From: Myxococcus stipitatus DSM 14675
Lineage (GTDB): Bacteria; Myxococcota; Myxococcia; Myxococcales; Myxococcaceae
DNA length: 64,000 nucleotides
NCBI RefSeq assembly: GCF_000331735.1
Contig: NC_020126.1
Span: 5,164,501-5,228,500 of the forward strand
Direction of reading: 5' to 3'
The first letter of the stretch is position 1. Every line of letters begins with the position of its first letter. Below the pieces are notes generated by a model that was not told the DNA's origin, searched no databases, and saw nothing but the letters and a program-made list of their open reading frames with translations. Of this stretch, positions 34,197 through 42,546 are shown piece after piece. The position numbers were made by a program, and so were the translations under genes.

Positions 34197-36257
34197 ATGG
34201 CGGCCGAAAGACTACAGAAGTACCTGGCCCGCGCGGGAGTCGCTTCGCGCCGGCATGCAGAAGAGCTGATCACCGCGGGCCGCGTGGCGGTGAACAACAC
34301 GACGGTGACGGAGCTGGGAAGCCGAGTGGAGCCGGGCACGGACCTGGTGTCGGTGGACGGCCAGCTCGTCACGCCGCCCGATGAGACTTCCTACTTCCTG
34401 CTCTACAAGCCCGTGGGCGTCGTGACGACGCTGTCGGACCCGCAGGGACGGCCCACGGTGGCCAACTACCTCGAGGAGACGGGCAAGCGCCTCTTCCCGG
34501 TGGGCCGGCTGGACTACGACGCCGAAGGAGCGCTGCTCTTCACGGATGATGGGGCGCTCGCGCACAAGCTGACGCACCCGAGCTTCCAGGTTCCTCGCAC
34601 GTATCTGGCGAAGGTGAAGGGCGAGCCGGACGTGGCCACGCTGGACAAGCTGCGCGGTGGCGTGCGGCTGGAAGACGGCATGGCGACGCCGGTGTCCGTG
34701 GGGGTGTTCGAGTCCGCCGAGAAGAACACGTGGTTGAAGATCGTGGTCGCGGAGGGACGTCCGCACCTCATCAAGCGGCTGTGCGCGGCGGTGGGGCACC
34801 CCGTGGTGCGCCTGTTCCGTCCGGCCTACGCCGGGGTGGGGGTGGAGGGGTTGCGGCCGGGAGAGCTGCGCCCGCTGAAGAAGACCGAGGTCGACCTGCT
34901 GAACCAGGTGGCCGATGGGACGACGCAGCCGCCGGCCGCGACGCTGCGGTTGCCTCCGCGGCGCCATGGGCGCGCGGCACCAGGGATGGACGAGACGGAC
35001 GAGGACGAGCTTTCGATGGATGATGATGTTCCGGCGCCTCGTGCGGCGGCGCGCAAGAGTGCGCCTCGTACGGATGGTGGGAAGTGGAAGCCAGTGGTGG
35101 ATGGGGGCTCCAAGCTCGCGCGCTTCGGTCGTCCGAAGACGGCGGGGGCGGGTCGCGATGAGGGTGACCGCCCGGCACGTCGTGAGCGGAGCGAGGGCGC
35201 TGGCCGTCCCGCGCGTGCGGGAGCGGGGGAGCGTTCGCGGTTCGCCCGTGGCGCGGATGGCGAGGGTCGTCCCGCGCGGAAGTCCTTCGGCGCTGGCGGC
35301 GGAGACCGCCCTGCTCGGAAGGCGTGGGGTGCTGGGGGTGACGACGCCCGTGGCGGAGATCGTCCCGCGCGCAAGCCCTTCGGCGCGGGCGGTGATCGCC
35401 CCATGCGGAAGTCCTTCGGTGCTGGCGGCGATGATGCCCGCGGCGGGGACCGTCCGGCCCGGAAGCCCTTCGGCGCGGGTGGTGATCGCCCCATGCGGAA
35501 GTCCTTCGGCGCGGGCGGTGATCGCCCCATGCGGAAGTCCTTCGGCGCGGGCGGCGATGATGCCCGCGGCGGGGACCGTCCGGCTCGGAAGCCCTTCGGC
35601 GCTGGCGGTGATCGCCCCATGCGGAAGTCCTTCGGCGCTGGCGGCGATGATGCCCGCGGCGGGGACCGTCCGGCTCGGAAGCCCTTCGGCGCTGGCGGTG
35701 ATCGCCCCATGCGGAAGTCCTTCGGCGCGGGCGGCGATGATGCCCGTGGCGGAGACCGTCCGGCTCGCAAGTCGTGGGGCGCTGGCGATGGAGACCGTCC
35801 GGCCCGGAAGCCCTTCGGTGCGGGTGGTGGAGACCGTCCCGCGCGCAAGCCCTTCGGTGCCGGCGGTGAAGACCGTCCGGCTCGCAAGTCGTGGGGCGCT
35901 GGCGATGGAGACCGTCCGGCCCGGAAGCCCTTCGGTGCGGGTGGTGGAGACCGTCCCGCGCGCAAGCCCTTCGGTGCTGGCGGTGAAGACCGTCCGGCCC
36001 GGAAGGCCTGGGGCGCTGGCGATGGAGACCGTCCGGCCCGGAAGCCCTTCGGTGCTGGTGGCGGAGATCGTCCCGCGCGCAAGCCCTTCGGTGCTGGCGG
36101 CGGAGACCGTCCGGCGCGTCGGGAGTGGAGCGGTGGTGGCGAAGACCGTCCCGCTCGCAAGTCCTGGGGCTCGTCCGACGAGTCCGGCCGTGGCGCTCCT
36201 CGGCGTGGCATGGAGCTCGTCGGGCTCGGGCCGCTTCGGTGGTGCTGGCCGGGGTGA
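34197..36257 (+). CDS. rluB: RluB-like 23S rRNA pseudouridine synthase with long repetitive basic tail (frameshifted end)
   Basis: 686 aa as read from ATG 34197 (AAGGGGAAG ahead; ATG 34179 is an alternative). S4 RNA-binding domain (1-50: LQKYLARAGVASRRHAEELI) and an RsuA/RluB/E/F catalytic domain (about 60-235) with D106 in GRLDYDAEGALLFT. RluB isomerises a uridine in the 23S peptidyl-transferase region. From about residue 265 the protein is a low-complexity Arg/Gly/Pro tail of GDRPARKPFGAGG repeats, likely an RNA-binding IDR. Frame 0 ends abruptly in MELVGLGPLRWCWPG-stop, unlike the repeats, while the +1 frame carries on the tail to 36621. This indicates a one-base frameshift near 36204-36212. 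Confidence 0.85.
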   Translation: MAAERLQKYLARAGVASRRHAEELITAGRVAVNNTTVTELGSRVEPGTDLVSVDGQLVTPPDETSYFLLYKPVGVVTTLSDPQGRPTVANYLEETGKRLFPVGRLDYDAEGALLFTDDGALAHKLTHPSFQVPRTYLAKVKGEPDVATLDKLRGGVRLEDGMATPVSVGVFESAEKNTWLKIVVAEGRPHLIKRLCAAVGHPVVRLFRPAYAGVGVEGLRPGELRPLKKTEVDLLNQVADGTTQPPAATLRLPPRRHGRAAPGMDETDEDELSMDDDVPAPRAAARKSAPRTDGGKWKPVVDGGSKLARFGRPKTAGAGRDEGDRPARRERSEGAGRPARAGAGERSRFARGADGEGRPARKSFGAGGGDRPARKAWGAGGDDARGGDRPARKPFGAGGDRPMRKSFGAGGDDARGGDRPARKPFGAGGDRPMRKSFGAGGDRPMRKSFGAGGDDARGGDRPARKPFGAGGDRPMRKSFGAGGDDARGGDRPARKPFGAGGDRPMRKSFGAGGDDARGGDRPARKSWGAGDGDRPARKPFGAGGGDRPARKPFGAGGEDRPARKSWGAGDGDRPARKPFGAGGGDRPARKPFGAGGEDRPARKAWGAGDGDRPARKPFGAGGGDRPARKPFGAGGGDRPARREWSGGGEDRPARKSWGSSDESGRGAPRRGMELVGLGPLRWCWPG
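35281..36150 (+). repeat. Tandem repeats in the rluB tail (90-bp and 117-bp periods)
   Basis: The first half repeats a 30-residue block (GDDARGGDRPARKPFGAGG...); the GGCGATGATGCCCG copies at about 35552, 35642 and 35732 are 90 bp apart, with an earlier copy near 35429. The second half repeats a 39-residue block; GCTGGCGATGGAGACC recurs at about 35781, 35898 and 36015, 117 bp apart. Such near-identical DNA repeats favour slippage and copy-number change. Confidence 0.85.
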
Positions 36258-36621
36258 CTCCGCGGGTGAGGGGCGTCCTCGCTTCGGTCGTGGCGCGGGC
36301 GCGGGTCGTCCGGGTGGTCGCGACTCCGAAGGCGGGGGGCCTCGTGGACGGGGGGGCTTCGGCTCCAAGCCCGGCGGCAAGGGTCCTCGGGGAGCAGGCG
36401 ACGAGGCACGCGCCTGGAAGCCTTACGATGACCGGGGCGCTCCTCGCGAGCGCGTCGTCCGCGCGGGCGCCCGTGGCGCTGGCGGCGACGATGCCCGCAA
36501 GTCCGAGGGCTTCAAGGACTGGGGCAAGAAGAAGCAGGACGGTGGAAAGCCTCGCTGGAGCAACCAGTCTCCGCGCGGCCGGACGGGCGGCCCCTCCAAG
36601 GGTCCTCGCCGTCCTCGCTGA
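36211..36621 (+). pseudogene. Out-of-frame continuation of the rluB tail
   Basis: 136 codons in the +1 frame relative to rluB, starting WSSSGSGRFGGAGRGD and ending KGPRRPR-stop. Composition (Gly, Arg, Ser, Lys), third-position G/C and motifs (FGRGAGAGRPGGRDSE; RGAGGDDARKSEGFKD) match the rluB tail, and no start codon with a ribosome site exists. It reads as the true C-terminus, disconnected by one extra base near 36210. Sequencing or assembly error, a real mutation and recoding are all possible; no slippery heptamer is evident at the junction. Confidence 0.7.
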
Positions 36622-36637
36622 AGCACTGCTCTGCGGA

Positions 36638-36671
36638 TTGGGAGACGAGGGGGGTGTTGATATAACCCCCC
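36638..36671 (+). promoter_or_regulatory. Candidate sigma-70 promoter overlapping a hairpin, before the HEAT gene
   Basis: TTGGGA (36638-36643), 17 bp, TATAAC (36661-36666) gives a good sigma-70 match, placing the start about 33 nt before ATG 36706. The same bases form a hairpin, GGGGGGT (36649-36655) with ACCCCCC (36665-36671), followed by TTTT at 36676, which could instead terminate the rluB transcript. Both readings rest on sequence alone. Confidence 0.5.
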
Positions 36672-36705
36672 GCGACTTTTCCACCGTTTCCCTCCGCGGA
36701 GACCG

Positions 36706-38826
36706 ATGCGAACCGGCGCGCGCCCTTTCATCCTCATGCTGGCCCTGGTCGTCGGTTGCAATGGCAGCCGGGACCAGCTCCTCGCAGACCTTCAGAGTCC
36801 TCGTCCGGAGGTCCGCGCCCTGGCGGTGAAGAAGCTCGCCGGGCAGAACAATGCGGACGACCTGATCCTCTTCACGCGCGCGGCCAAGGACCTGGCCGCC
36901 ATCGTCCGCGCCGAGGCCGCGGTCGCCCTCGGCGAGAGCCAGGACCCTCGCGTGGTGGACCTCCTGGGCGAGCTGCTCGAGGACTCCGATGAGGAAGTCC
37001 AGGGCCGCGCCGCCATGGCGCTCTCCAAGGTCAAGAACGACAAGGCCAAGGCCTACCTCATGCTGCAGTACGGGCGTCGTGGCCGCACCACCCGTCAGGT
37101 CATCGTCCAGGCGCTGAAGAACGCCAACGTGCCCGGCGCCATGGCGGAGGTCGTCGCCGCCGAGGCCAAGTCCCAGTGGGACCGCAACCTCCTGACCCTC
37201 TCCGAGGGCGAGCTCCCCGAGCGCGTCGGCGCCGCCGAGGAGCTGGGCAAGAGCGGACGCCCCGAAGCCGTCAATCGCCTGCTGCCACTCGTCCGAGACA
37301 GCCAGGTCGTCCTCGCCGCCGCGGCTGTGCGGGGGCTGGGGGACGCCGGTGACAAGCGCGCGGTGGGCGCCATCGCGCTCCTGCTCGACGAGAGCTTCCC
37401 GGAGCTGCGCGAGTCCGCCATCACCGCGCTGATGAAGCTGCAGGACCCCGCCGTCGCGCCGCGCCTCCAGGCCGTCGCGCTGGAGAAGAGCGCGGTGAGC
37501 CCTCAGGCCCTCGACGCCATCGTGTCCTTCCCCCGCACCCCGGAGACCGACGCCGCGCTCTGTGCCGTCGCGCTCGATGGCGCCCCGGCGGATGCGCTCG
37601 TGGCGGCCCAGGCCATGCGCTCGCGAGGCGGCTGCCCGGCGGACCCCATTGGCGAGCGGCTCTCCCGCGTCACCACCGCCGCCAACGGTCTGCAGGCCGT
37701 CATGGGCCTGGGGCCCTCCGCGCAGGCGCTGCTGCCCAAGGTGACGCCGTGGCTTCAGCAGAACGATGCCGCCCTGCGGCTGCTCGCGGTGGACGCCGTG
37801 GCATCCGTGGGTGACGCATCCGTCATCCCGCTGCTGCAGAAGCTCCTCGAGCAGGAGTCCAAGGGGCTCGAGGCGCTGCGCACGGACTGGGTCGTCCAGA
37901 AGCTCCCCGAGGCGTATGGCGCGGAGTTCGACCCCTCCGGCTCGGCGTCGTCCCTGCCCACCGGGGCGCCCAAGGACGAGCGGGCCGCGCGCCATGCGAC
38001 CTTGTTCGACCGGGTCAAGGCCCTCAACGCGCAGCGCGCCCGTGACTCTGGCCGTCCCGTGGTCAAGCCGCGCGCGCCCACGGAGCTGTTCGACGACGTG
38101 GAGCCCGCGCGCCTCGTCCCGCTGGCCACCGTGCTGCGCGCACTGGCGATGTTGCGCGCGCCCGGGGCGCTGGAGCTGCTCAAGGGCTACAGCCAGGACT
38201 CGAGCCTCCCCCTGCGCACGGCCGCGCTCCAGGGGCTGGCCCGCCTGGGCGCGGAGGGGGTGGCGGTGGCGCGAGAAGGACTGCTCGAGCCCGAGCGCGA
38301 CCTCCAGAAGGCGCTGGCGATCTCGCTCGTGGACGGAGGAGAGGTGGGGGTGGCCGCGCTGGTGGAGCTGCTCCCGAAGATGGGGAGCGAGAAGCTCCTC
38401 GTGCTGGATGCGCTGACCCGGAGCACGGCGGTGCCCGCGTCGGCCTCCCCTGTGCTTCAGGCGGTGGTGAAGGATGGAGGGCCGGAGGCGGCGCTCGCGG
38501 CGGTGTTGCTGGCGCGCATCCAGGCGAAGGACGCGGTGCCCACGCTCATCAAGGCGCTGGACGAGACGAACACTGTCGCTCGGCGCGATGTGTTGTTGGC
38601 GCTCGGGACCTTGGGAGACGCGCAGGCCGCCGACGTGGTGTCGCGAGACCTCTTCCACGACCTGCCGGAGATTCGCGCGGCGGCGGCCACGGCGCTCAAG
38701 CGCATGGGGGCGACGACGCAGACCGAGTCGCTCGACGCGCTCCGGAGCGACTACTACCGCACCGTGCGCGACGCGGCGGGCGCGGCGCTCGCGAAGGGGG
38801 GCACGGCTTCGGAGGGTGCCCGGTAA
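36706..38826 (+). CDS. HEAT-repeat lipoprotein
   Basis: 706 aa. Lipoprotein signal (PFILMLALVVGC, Cys18), then HEAT/PBS-type alpha-solenoid repeats through most of the length (VRALAVKKLAGQNNADDL; IVRAEAAVALGESQDPRVVDLLGELLEDSDEEVQGRAAMAL; and many more to about 690). A break with a charged linker occurs at about 415-455. HEAT solenoids bind proteins; no catalytic motif is seen. A periplasmic scaffold role at the inner or outer membrane is inferred. The stop and the next start share TAATG, so it is coupled to the TPR/cNMP gene. Confidence 0.88.
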   Translation: MRTGARPFILMLALVVGCNGSRDQLLADLQSPRPEVRALAVKKLAGQNNADDLILFTRAAKDLAAIVRAEAAVALGESQDPRVVDLLGELLEDSDEEVQGRAAMALSKVKNDKAKAYLMLQYGRRGRTTRQVIVQALKNANVPGAMAEVVAAEAKSQWDRNLLTLSEGELPERVGAAEELGKSGRPEAVNRLLPLVRDSQVVLAAAAVRGLGDAGDKRAVGAIALLLDESFPELRESAITALMKLQDPAVAPRLQAVALEKSAVSPQALDAIVSFPRTPETDAALCAVALDGAPADALVAAQAMRSRGGCPADPIGERLSRVTTAANGLQAVMGLGPSAQALLPKVTPWLQQNDAALRLLAVDAVASVGDASVIPLLQKLLEQESKGLEALRTDWVVQKLPEAYGAEFDPSGSASSLPTGAPKDERAARHATLFDRVKALNAQRARDSGRPVVKPRAPTELFDDVEPARLVPLATVLRALAMLRAPGALELLKGYSQDSSLPLRTAALQGLARLGAEGVAVAREGLLEPERDLQKALAISLVDGGEVGVAALVELLPKMGSEKLLVLDALTRSTAVPASASPVLQAVVKDGGPEAALAAVLLARIQAKDAVPTLIKALDETNTVARRDVLLALGTLGDAQAADVVSRDLFHDLPEIRAAAATALKRMGATTQTESLDALRSDYYRTVRDAAGAALAKGGTASEGAR

Positions 38827-40808
38827 TGGAGGCGCGCAAGCTCAAGGACAGCGCCGCCGAAGCCTTCTCCAAGGGCCGCTTCAGCAAGGCCGCGGAGCTG
38901 TACGAGGACTTCTGCAAGCTCGACCCGAAGGACCATCAGTCGCGCCTGCGCACGGGTGACGCGTGGGCCAAGGCTGGAGAGCGCGAGCGCGCCATCCTGG
39001 CCTACCAGTCCGCCGCCGAGGGCTTCGCGAAGGAGGGCTTCCTCCCGCGCGCCATCGCCGCGAGCAAGCTCATCCTGGAGCTGGACCCGAGCCATCAAGG
39101 CGTCCAGCAGATGCTGGCCAACCTCTACGCGCGGCGAGGAACGCCCGTGGGAGCGCGGGCACGCGGCCCGATGACCAGCGCGCTCGCCGCGCCGCCGCCT
39201 CCCGAACGTCCCGCGTCCGCGCAACCCGAGGCAGGGGAGGGCCGTCCGCCCGAAGCCCTCGAAGCCGGAACGGGAGCGGTCGACCTCTCCGCCGAGCTTC
39301 CCGCCGAGCTGTCACTCTCCATCGAGACGCCCTCGAGCCCGGAAGCCGCGGGTGGCTCGGAAGAGCTGGTGGTCCACTCCGTGAGCGTGGGGCTCACGAA
39401 CGCGGACGCCGAGGCCCCAGGCGCCCACGTCGCGGAGGGCATCGACATCCCCCTGGGCGAGCCTCCCGCCCGAGCTCCTTCGCTGCCGCCGGGGCTCTCG
39501 CCTCGGGTCTCGCCGCCGAGCGCGACGGAGGAGGTCCGAGCCTCCATTCCCGCCCCGCCGCCACCGCGAGCCGCGAGTGGCAAGTGGAAGGCCCTGGCCT
39601 CGCCCATCGCGGATACCGCGGCGATGGAGTCCGAGGTCTCGCTTCGCACGCCCACGGTCATCGACCCGCCCTCGGCGCCTCCTGGACTGCGCCCGCGCCG
39701 CACGGAAGTCACTCCCGCCTCGGGTGCGACGGCGGTGCCCTTCCGCGAGGTGTCTCGCGCATTGGGTGCCTCGCTCCGCGCGGTGCCGCCCATTCCATCC
39801 TCCTTCACGGAGCTGGAGCTGGAAGCGGACTCCTTGCTGCACGCGGTGGAGCTGGCGGCCCAATCGGGGCGGGTCCAGCGCGCCCAGGAGTCCGACGGCG
39901 GACTCGAGGAAGAGGTCTTCAGCCTCACCGAGGAAGTCGTCACGGACGTGCCCTCGCTGGACACGCTCCCGACCATCCCGCTGTTCTCGGACCTGCCGCG
40001 CGACGCGTTCATCGAGCTCTTCGAGCGCTGCCCGCTGCGTCGCTTCCAGGTCGGCGAGCGCATCATCGAGCAGGGCAGCCGCGGCGACGCCTTCTACGTC
40101 ATCTGCGAAGGGAAGGTCCGCGTCTTCCGCTCGGACAACGCGCAGCGCGTCGAGCTGGCGGTGCTGGAGGGAGGCGCCTTCTTCGGTGAGATGGCGCTCC
40201 TGTCCGGTGCGCCCCGAACCGCCTCCGTCGAAGCCGGCGCCGACGACACGCAGCTGCTCGAGATCTCCGCCCCGGTGCTCGCGTCGCTCTCCCGGAGCCA
40301 CCCCCAGGTCGCGGCGGCGTTGAAGAAGTTCGTCCGTCAGCGCCTGCTCACCAACGTGATGAATACGTCCGCGCTCTTCCGGCCCTTCAACCGGAAGGAC
40401 CGACGGACGCTGGTGGAGCGCTTCCGCGCACGGGACGTCGAGCGAGAGGACGTCATCATCCGCGACGGAGATCCGACGGACGGCCTCTACGTCCTGCTCT
40501 CCGGAGAGGTGGAGGTGCACAAGGACGGGCACCTCCTCACGCGGCTGAAGGAGGGAGACCTGTTCGGTGAAATCTCCCTGCTCCAGAAGACGCCCGCGAC
40601 CGCCACGGTGATGGCGTCGCGGCACACCACGCTGCTGCGGCTTCCGCGCGAGGACTTCGACGCGCTCATCTCCAGCCACCCGCAGATTCTCGTGCTGGTG
40701 TCGGAGCTGACGGATGAGCGCCTGCGCCGCACCGAGGCGGTCCTGGGCGCGAGCTCCGCCTTGGACCCGGACTCGATGGACCTCGACGAGGACCTCATCC
40801 TCGTCTGA
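38826..40808 (+). CDS. TPR protein with two cyclic-nucleotide-binding domains
   Basis: 660 aa. TPR-like helices at 1-100 (AAEAFSKGRFSKAAELYEDFCKLDPKD; AILAYQSAAEGFAKEGFLPRAIAASKLILELDPSH), a Pro/Ala-rich linker (about 110-360), then two cNMP-binding domains (about 385-500 and 510-630). In domain 1 the pocket reads GGAFFGEMALLSGAPRTASVEA and in domain 2 EGDLFGEISLLQKTPATATVMA; both keep FGE....L. The Arg contacting phosphate is R (PRTA) in the first and absent (PATA) in the second, so the second may not bind cNMP normally. No DNA-binding domain. Likely a cytoplasmic signalling adaptor, coupled to the HEAT lipoprotein gene. Confidence 0.88.
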   Translation: MEARKLKDSAAEAFSKGRFSKAAELYEDFCKLDPKDHQSRLRTGDAWAKAGERERAILAYQSAAEGFAKEGFLPRAIAASKLILELDPSHQGVQQMLANLYARRGTPVGARARGPMTSALAAPPPPERPASAQPEAGEGRPPEALEAGTGAVDLSAELPAELSLSIETPSSPEAAGGSEELVVHSVSVGLTNADAEAPGAHVAEGIDIPLGEPPARAPSLPPGLSPRVSPPSATEEVRASIPAPPPPRAASGKWKALASPIADTAAMESEVSLRTPTVIDPPSAPPGLRPRRTEVTPASGATAVPFREVSRALGASLRAVPPIPSSFTELELEADSLLHAVELAAQSGRVQRAQESDGGLEEEVFSLTEEVVTDVPSLDTLPTIPLFSDLPRDAFIELFERCPLRRFQVGERIIEQGSRGDAFYVICEGKVRVFRSDNAQRVELAVLEGGAFFGEMALLSGAPRTASVEAGADDTQLLEISAPVLASLSRSHPQVAAALKKFVRQRLLTNVMNTSALFRPFNRKDRRTLVERFRARDVEREDVIIRDGDPTDGLYVLLSGEVEVHKDGHLLTRLKEGDLFGEISLLQKTPATATVMASRHTTLLRLPREDFDALISSHPQILVLVSELTDERLRRTEAVLGASSALDPDSMDLDEDLILV

Positions 40809-40826
40809 GGCCCCAGGCGCGCTCGC

Positions 40827-41609
40827 TCAGCGCACCTTCGCGAGATAGTCGTCGCGGGTCACCAGCCCGCGCTTCTCCAGGAGCTCCAGCATGGCGCGCA
40901 GCGAGCGCGCCTGCTGCGCGACCATGCGCTCCAGGTCCGTCACCTGCTGCGTGAGGCCCTCCACGCGCTGGAGCAGCTCGCTCTCCCGGACAGGCGCGGG
41001 GGCCGTGCTGGCGGCGGCGGGACGCGCCGTGGGCATGAGCTCCAAGGCACCCGACGGAGGCGCGAGCTCGAAGGTCTCCTCCTCCATGCCGAAGGCCAGC
41101 GGTGTCGCCGTCGCGGAGGTGATTTCGCCGTGGTAGTGGCGGCGGATGGCGCGCTCGATGGAGGACGCCGCGGCGACGACGACCTGGATGCGCTGACCCG
41201 TGTGGAAGGCCAGCTCCTGGAGGGACTCCACGTTGGTGGGGTCCGCCGTCGCGACCGTGAGCAGCTTGGTGGCGCTGTCCACGGTGGTGGGGAACACGGT
41301 GTAGCGCTCGGCGATGTCCACGCGCAGCGCCTGGAGCGCGGAGGACGAGGGCGCCAGGTCATCCAGCTCCACGGTGGGGATGGCGAGCTGCCTCGACAAC
41401 GCGTGGACCATGGAGCTCTCGTCCACGAACCGCATCTGCACCAGCGTGAGGCCCAGCCGTCCGCCCCACTTGCGCTGCTCGGCCAGCGCCGAGCGCAGTT
41501 GCGTCTCCGTCAGGAGGCCGGCGTCCATGAGGATTTCCCCGAGCCGGCGCTTGCGGCCCGGAGCTGACGGGGGAGGTGACACAGATGAAGGATTCACGAC
41601 GCGCAGCAT
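40827..41609 (-). CDS. Stand-alone GspE/PilB N-terminal (MshEN-like) domain protein
   Basis: 260 aa from ATG 41609. Two half-domains of the type II secretion ATPase N-terminus: RRLGEILMDAGLLTETQLRSALAEQRKWGGRLGLTLVQMRFVDESSMVHALSRQLAIP and VELDDL...ALRVDIAERYTVFPTTVD...LLTVATADPTN. No ATPase domain follows; instead there is a linker and a C-terminal coiled coil (about 205-250: RVEGLTQQVTDLERMVAQQARSLRAMLELLEKRG). MshEN domains can bind cyclic di-GMP (family knowledge), so it may be a free c-di-GMP-responsive adaptor (inference). It converges on the TPR/cNMP gene. Confidence 0.82.
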   Translation of the reverse strand: MLRVVNPSSVSPPPSAPGRKRRLGEILMDAGLLTETQLRSALAEQRKWGGRLGLTLVQMRFVDESSMVHALSRQLAIPTVELDDLAPSSSALQALRVDIAERYTVFPTTVDSATKLLTVATADPTNVESLQELAFHTGQRIQVVVAAASSIERAIRRHYHGEITSATATPLAFGMEEETFELAPPSGALELMPTARPAAASTAPAPVRESELLQRVEGLTQQVTDLERMVAQQARSLRAMLELLEKRGLVTRDDYLAKVR

Positions 41610-41696
41610 AACAGCGACCGGGCAGGCTGGCCGCCGAGGTGACGGACAGAGGGCGGGAAGGGGCGGGCGGCCCCGCAATGGGGTAAACCTCCGTCC

Positions 41697-42524
41697 ATGA
41701 CGCGAAGTCTCCTCCCGTTTCTCACTCTGGTGCTGTGCGCCGGCTGTGCGTCGCAACGGCTGGCCGGCGCGGACCTGGACCGCGTGCGCCGCCCCGCCTT
41801 CATCTCTCGCATCGAGGACGGCGCGGGACCTCGGAGCTTCGTGTTTCGCGACGACTCCACCTACGGTGACAAGCTGAAGAAGCTGGAACCCGTGGAAGCA
41901 GATCGCCGACTCACGGTGAAGCTGCTCCAAGCGGTGACGCGCTTCGAAATCTCGGAGCGGCTGCGGGTGAACACGCTGACGCAGCTGCCTCGCGAGGCGC
42001 CGTGGACGCACACGGTGGACCCGGCGCGGGTGGCCACGGTGCTGGAGAGCTTCCTCGTGGAGGAGGTCCCGGCGAATGCACCGGACTACGACCTGGTGAT
42101 GCCGCTGGGCGCGGACACCATCGTCGAGTTCGTCGTGCAGGAATACGGGATGCGCAGCCACAAGGGCCACGCGGGGGCGTACCTCCGAGGCTATGGGCGG
42201 ATGTTCACGCTGGATGGCCGCTCGGAAGTGTGGCGCCACCCGTTCGAGGTGGACCAGTCCGAGTCCGACGCCGCGCACCTGGACCCGTTCAAGGTCGGCA
42301 AGAGCCCGGACCTCTTCCGCCAGGCGATGACGTCCATGCTCGACAAGGTGGCGGCGGACTTCGTGAAGGACCTGACGCCTCGTGAGCGGCGCCCGAGTCC
42401 TTCACCCGAGGCGACCGCGGTCTCCGCGCAGCCGGACACCGTGGCTCCCGGGGTGGTGGAGCCGCCGAAGCCGCCCGACCCGGAGCTGGCTCCGGGCGAG
42501 CTGCCCGACCCGGACCCGGAATAG
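41697..42524 (+). CDS. Hypothetical lipoprotein
   Basis: 275 aa with a lipobox (LVLCAGC, Cys17). The central part is alpha/beta (RRLTVKLLQAVTRFEISERLRVNTLTQLP; LGADTIVEFVVQEYGMRSHKGHAGAYLRGYGRMFTLDGRSEVWRHPFEVD), reminiscent of periplasmic DUF-type lipoproteins; the last 45 residues are Pro-rich (PPKPPDPELAPGELPDPDPE). No motif allows a function. It is divergent from the MshEN gene across 87 bp. The palindrome CGCCGGGCCCGGCG at 42526-42539 lies directly after the stop. Confidence 0.75.
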   Translation: MTRSLLPFLTLVLCAGCASQRLAGADLDRVRRPAFISRIEDGAGPRSFVFRDDSTYGDKLKKLEPVEADRRLTVKLLQAVTRFEISERLRVNTLTQLPREAPWTHTVDPARVATVLESFLVEEVPANAPDYDLVMPLGADTIVEFVVQEYGMRSHKGHAGAYLRGYGRMFTLDGRSEVWRHPFEVDQSESDAAHLDPFKVGKSPDLFRQAMTSMLDKVAADFVKDLTPRERRPSPSPEATAVSAQPDTVAPGVVEPPKPPDPELAPGELPDPDPE

Positions 42525-42546
42525 GCGCCGGGCCCGGCGGCGGGGC

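Noticed and set aside
35281..36150. CRISPR-like regular repeats
   Set aside because: The repeats are in frame, lack unique spacers and encode a protein tail.
36204..36216. Programmed ribosomal frameshift site
   Set aside because: No slippery heptamer (X XXY YYZ) or +1 shifty stop context is seen at the junction; a sequence error or mutation is simpler. Kept as an open question in the findings.
34771..38658. 1295-codon open frame antisense to the rluB tail and HEAT gene
   Set aside because: Translation is compositional noise mirroring the repeats (RRASGPDGL...); the opposite strand has clear domains.
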